From the NCBI GenBank assembly GCA_025055235.1, contig JANWYN010000120.1, forward strand, positions 26,759-90,758: a stretch of DNA of 64,000 bases, in the 5' to 3' direction. This DNA is from Candidatus Roseilinea sp. GTDB lineage: Bacteria > Chloroflexota > Anaerolineae > J036 > Brachytrichaceae. Positions 61,840 to 64,000 of this stretch are shown here, one piece after another. The position numbers and the translations under genes were made by a program. The notes below the pieces were generated by a model. The model did not search any database. It worked only from the letters and a program-made list of their open reading frames with translations, and had not been told where the DNA came from. The stretch's first letter is position 1, and each line of letters starts with the position of its first letter.

Positions 61840-62280
61840 TTACCGACCCTCATCATCGCTAAGTCCCCCCACGTTTGATAGCTCTTCGACTAGATCAGCA
61901 AGCAAGCGATCTGGAGTAACGAATACTGCACGATTGTCGGGTGAAGGGAGGACAGCGACCAATCGCTTCTCCTCGAGAAGTTGAGGCAACCAACTTTCTA
62001 ACCATTCTCTCAAAGTGATCCGGCGAGGTAAACATCGCGCAAACGCGTCAATGGCGCACTTCGCTGCATACTGAGGATGAGGCCAGACAGGAAATAACTC
62101 TTGTCCTGGCTCATTTCTATAAACCGCCCATCCTCTCTCATCAGCAAGTCCCCACAACTCTTCAAAATCGGCCACTTTCTTCACAAAGTATTCGTAGCGT
62201 TGCGCTGGCGGGAGAGCTAACACAGACGAGATCTCTTTATCGTTGATCTTCCAGCTCATTTCACTGATTGTCTCAGCCAT
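61840..62280 (-). CDS. DUF2750-like protein
   Basis: A 146-residue protein with 'RYEYFVKKVADFEELWGLAD', 'FPVWPHPQYAAKCAIDAFAR', 'RRITLREWLESWLPQLLEEK' and 'VFVTPDRLLADLVEEL', the pattern of DUF2750. Members are small soluble proteins often found in polymorphic toxin or immunity settings. No toxin gene is adjacent, but the next gene rightward is a SUFU-like protein of the same ecology. The DNA is AT-richer than the ABC genes to the left, which suggests recent acquisition. Confidence 0.75.
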   Translation of the reverse strand: MAETISEMSWKINDKEISSVLALPPAQRYEYFVKKVADFEELWGLADERGWAVYRNEPGQELFPVWPHPQYAAKCAIDAFARCLPRRITLREWLESWLPQLLEEKRLVAVLPSPDNRAVFVTPDRLLADLVEELSNVGGLSDDEGR

Positions 62281-62456
62281 GTTCTCTATCGGCGCAACCG
62301 TTTTGCATTTGGAGCGCTTCTAATGGCGATGAGCTCAGGAATAAATCACTTAGCTCAAAGTATCACCGCTATTTGGTCTGATGCCTACCGCACCAGCCAA
62401 TGTGCTTTGTCTTAATTGAAGCCATCGTGATCATGCTCCTACTCTATGCTCTCACT

Positions 62457-63128
62457 TCATACAACAGATGCTCGGTGAATATCGAACACATCTGCTTCTT
62501 TGGCTTCTAACAATTCTTCGAGCTTATCCGGGCCGTGTGCAACGTAGTAATCGTATTCACCCTCTGAAAGATAAAAAGCAAAGTAGACCTGAGCAGTCTC
62601 ACCACCGCATGCGATGCGGCCGAGTTCGGGAGGCAGGTTGAGCGGTAACACAGTGATATAGATAGCTGGCTTACCGAACTGGGAGGCAAATCTCTGAAGT
62701 CTGGTATGCCATTCACGAAAGCGGAAAGCTACACCTGATCGAATAACGGCTTGCCTTTGCAGGGCCGCAAATATACCTGCTGCTAGGATGCCGGGAGATT
62801 CCTCCCAGCCGTCATTGACAGCTAGGAAAACTTCAGCGACCTCTCCGATCAGGCTGCGGTAGTGCGCTAGACCCATTGAGCAAAATGCGCGGCAGCCGCC
62901 GAATACATTCCCGAAAGCCAATACCAGGATCGAAGGCAAATCAGGTGCGAGCTCAAACTTTTGGATATAAAGTGGCTCGCCGAAAAATCCGCAGAAATGA
63001 TCGTAGATGCATTCGCCCCAACTAGCCTGTTGATCGTTAGGGTGATCATGATTCTCCGACAGCATTCCTTGTCGAGTGGGTAGAAGTGTCATTAGCTCCT
63101 GGATGTCGGACGATATCTCCCTCGACAC
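62457..63128 (-). CDS. SUFU-like (suppressor of fused) domain protein
   Basis: A protein of up to 223 residues. 'YIQKFELAPDLPSILVLAFG' together with 'FCSMGLAHYRSLIGEVAEVF' resembles the bacterial SUFU/immunity fold, in which a short beta strand pair leads to a conserved T/S-x-G-L/M-S motif (here 'CSMGL'). It has no signal peptide. The start could be GTG 63128, or ATG 63092 or 63065. Bacterial SUFU-superfamily proteins are mostly predicted immunity proteins of contact-dependent toxins. It is AT-rich and flanked by non-coding gaps of 176 bp and 35 bp. Confidence 0.6.
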   Translation of the reverse strand: MSREISSDIQELMTLLPTRQGMLSENHDHPNDQQASWGECIYDHFCGFFGEPLYIQKFELAPDLPSILVLAFGNVFGGCRAFCSMGLAHYRSLIGEVAEVFLAVNDGWEESPGILAAGIFAALQRQAVIRSGVAFRFREWHTRLQRFASQFGKPAIYITVLPLNLPPELGRIACGGETAQVYFAFYLSEGEYDYYVAHGPDKLEELLEAKEADVFDIHRASVV

Positions 63129-63163
63129 TATCCGACGCCAATGACACCACTAACACCAACGCC

Positions 63164-63991
63164 TCATCCCTTCACGCTGCCTGCCGTCAATCCCTCGACC
63201 AGGAAGCGCTGGGCGAAGATATAGAAGCCGACGACCGGGATGGACATGATCAGCGAGGCGGCCATCAGTTGGCCGTACGGATACAGGTCGGCGAAGACTA
63301 GCTTCTGCAAGCCGACCGGCAGCGTGATCAGCTTCTCGCTGGTCAGGAAGATGAAGGCGTAGAGGAACTCGTTCCACGCGTTGGTGAATGCGATCAGCGT
63401 GACGGCAAGCAATGCCGGCAGCGCCAGCGGCAGTGTGATGCGCCAGAATGCGCCGAAGCGGTTCGCCCCGTCAATCATCGCCGCCTCCTCCAGATCCTCG
63501 GGGATCGAGCGGTAGTAGCCCATCATCACCCACGTGGCGAACGGCATGAGGAAGGTTGGGTAGGTGAGGATGAGGGCCATGTGCGTGTTGATCGCGCCCA
63601 GGCTGGTGAGGATGCGATACATCGGGATGAACATGAGCGAGCCGGGCAGCAGATAGGTGATCAGCAGCACGGTGGTCAGCGCGCCGGCGCTGCGGAACTT
63701 CAGCCGCGCCAACGCATAGCCGCCCAGCGCGGCGAAGAACACCGAGATCACCGTCGTGATGAGGGCGATTGTGACCGTGTTGCGGAACCAAAGCACATAC
63801 TGCGTCTTATTCAACAGGGTGTCGAATTGGGTCAACACCCACGGGTCGGGCCAGAAGAGCGACACGCGCTGCTGGATCTGCAGATCGTCCTTGAATGCGG
63901 TGATGATGACGAAGTAGAACGGGAAGAGCACGAAGAACAGGAACGGCGACAACGCGAGCAGCCGGAACGCGACGCCGATCCGGTCGCGCAT
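63164..63991 (-). CDS. ABC sugar transporter permease (MalG-like)
   Basis: A 275-residue carbohydrate permease with six helices starting MRDRIGVAFRLLALSPFLFF. The coupling loop is 'DLEEAAMIDGANRFGAFWRI', matching the MalG branch, and 'FPFYFVIITAFKDDLQIQQR' forms the first helix and loop. It is complete, and the partner permease and binding protein should lie immediately beyond the right edge. It is a different system from the importer at 10.3-13.6 kb. Confidence 0.92.
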   Translation of the reverse strand: MRDRIGVAFRLLALSPFLFFVLFPFYFVIITAFKDDLQIQQRVSLFWPDPWVLTQFDTLLNKTQYVLWFRNTVTIALITTVISVFFAALGGYALARLKFRSAGALTTVLLITYLLPGSLMFIPMYRILTSLGAINTHMALILTYPTFLMPFATWVMMGYYRSIPEDLEEAAMIDGANRFGAFWRITLPLALPALLAVTLIAFTNAWNEFLYAFIFLTSEKLITLPVGLQKLVFADLYPYGQLMAASLIMSIPVVGFYIFAQRFLVEGLTAGSVKG

Positions 63992-64000
63992 CGCCGACGA

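Overview
The window looks like chromosomal DNA from a Chloroflexota bacterium, most likely an Anaerolineae-type heterotroph. This is a judgement from gene content: many carbohydrate ABC transporters without a dedicated ATPase, several TIM-barrel sugar isomerases, enolase-superfamily enzymes, Zn-dehydrogenases, a Tat-type lipoprotein sugar-binding protein and high G+C. No rRNA or single diagnostic marker is present, so the phylum is an inference.

Layout. 0-5.7 kb: sugar isomerase, SDR, BtpA-like protein, a CcmA/CcmB-type ABC pair and an FAD amine oxidase. 5.9-7.3 kb: greA and an SDR. 7.4-15.9 kb: a coherent sugar-catabolic locus (ROK repressor with a clear promoter and palindromic operator, fucose-isomerase-family enzyme, lipoprotein sugar-binding protein, two permeases, small transaldolase, aldehyde dehydrogenase). 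16.1-20.5 kb: threonine synthase, an N-acylamino-acid-racemase/OSBS-type enolase, a Rieske protein and a hydrolase. 20.57-21.05 kb: a tRNA-Ile(CAU) gene split by a group I intron that carries an antisense HNH endonuclease remnant. 21.3-36.3 kb: uvrC, a second enolase-superfamily enzyme, trpF, a GH5 glycanase, a coiled-coil nuclease-like protein, a HepT/MntA toxin-antitoxin pair, a three-gene polyol/sugar operon, rpe and glucokinase. 36.5-57.6 kb: a surface-polysaccharide region (flippase-like protein, WecG/TagA transferase, GT-C proteins, O-antigen ligase, polyprenyl-phosphate sugar transferase, GT2, GT4, Wzx, Wzy-like protein, and four enzymes matching the UDP-ManNAc3NAcA pathway). Its middle (about 43.2-54.1 kb) is visibly more AT-rich than the rest and is probably acquired. 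57.6-61.7 kb: a MacB/LolD-type ABC operon interrupted by a 23S-rRNA-IVP-like four-helix-bundle gene. 61.8-63.1 kb: two AT-rich orphan genes (DUF2750-like and SUFU-like). 63.2-64 kb: another sugar permease.

The most unusual property is an abundance of short tandem arrays with a 7-bp period. Each array has its own heptamer, and many fold back on themselves as inverted repeats. They fill intergenic gaps, supply stop codons, and occur in frame inside three conserved genes (the ccmA-like ATPase, uvrC, trpF). One gene is bracketed by two inverted heptamer arrays: the four-helix-bundle gene at 60.5-60.9 kb, sitting between the ATPase and permease genes of one operon. That arrangement resembles the intervening sequences of bacterial 23S rRNA genes (long terminal stem with a four-helix-bundle ORF in the loop), here in an mRNA. 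I propose it as the candidate undescribed system: a heptamer-repeat element with a four-helix-bundle protein as a possible partner. Two other dispersed repeat families are also present, one copy having perfect 12-bp terminal inverted repeats and a 3-bp flanking duplication.

All family assignments were made by reading the sequence; no database search was run.
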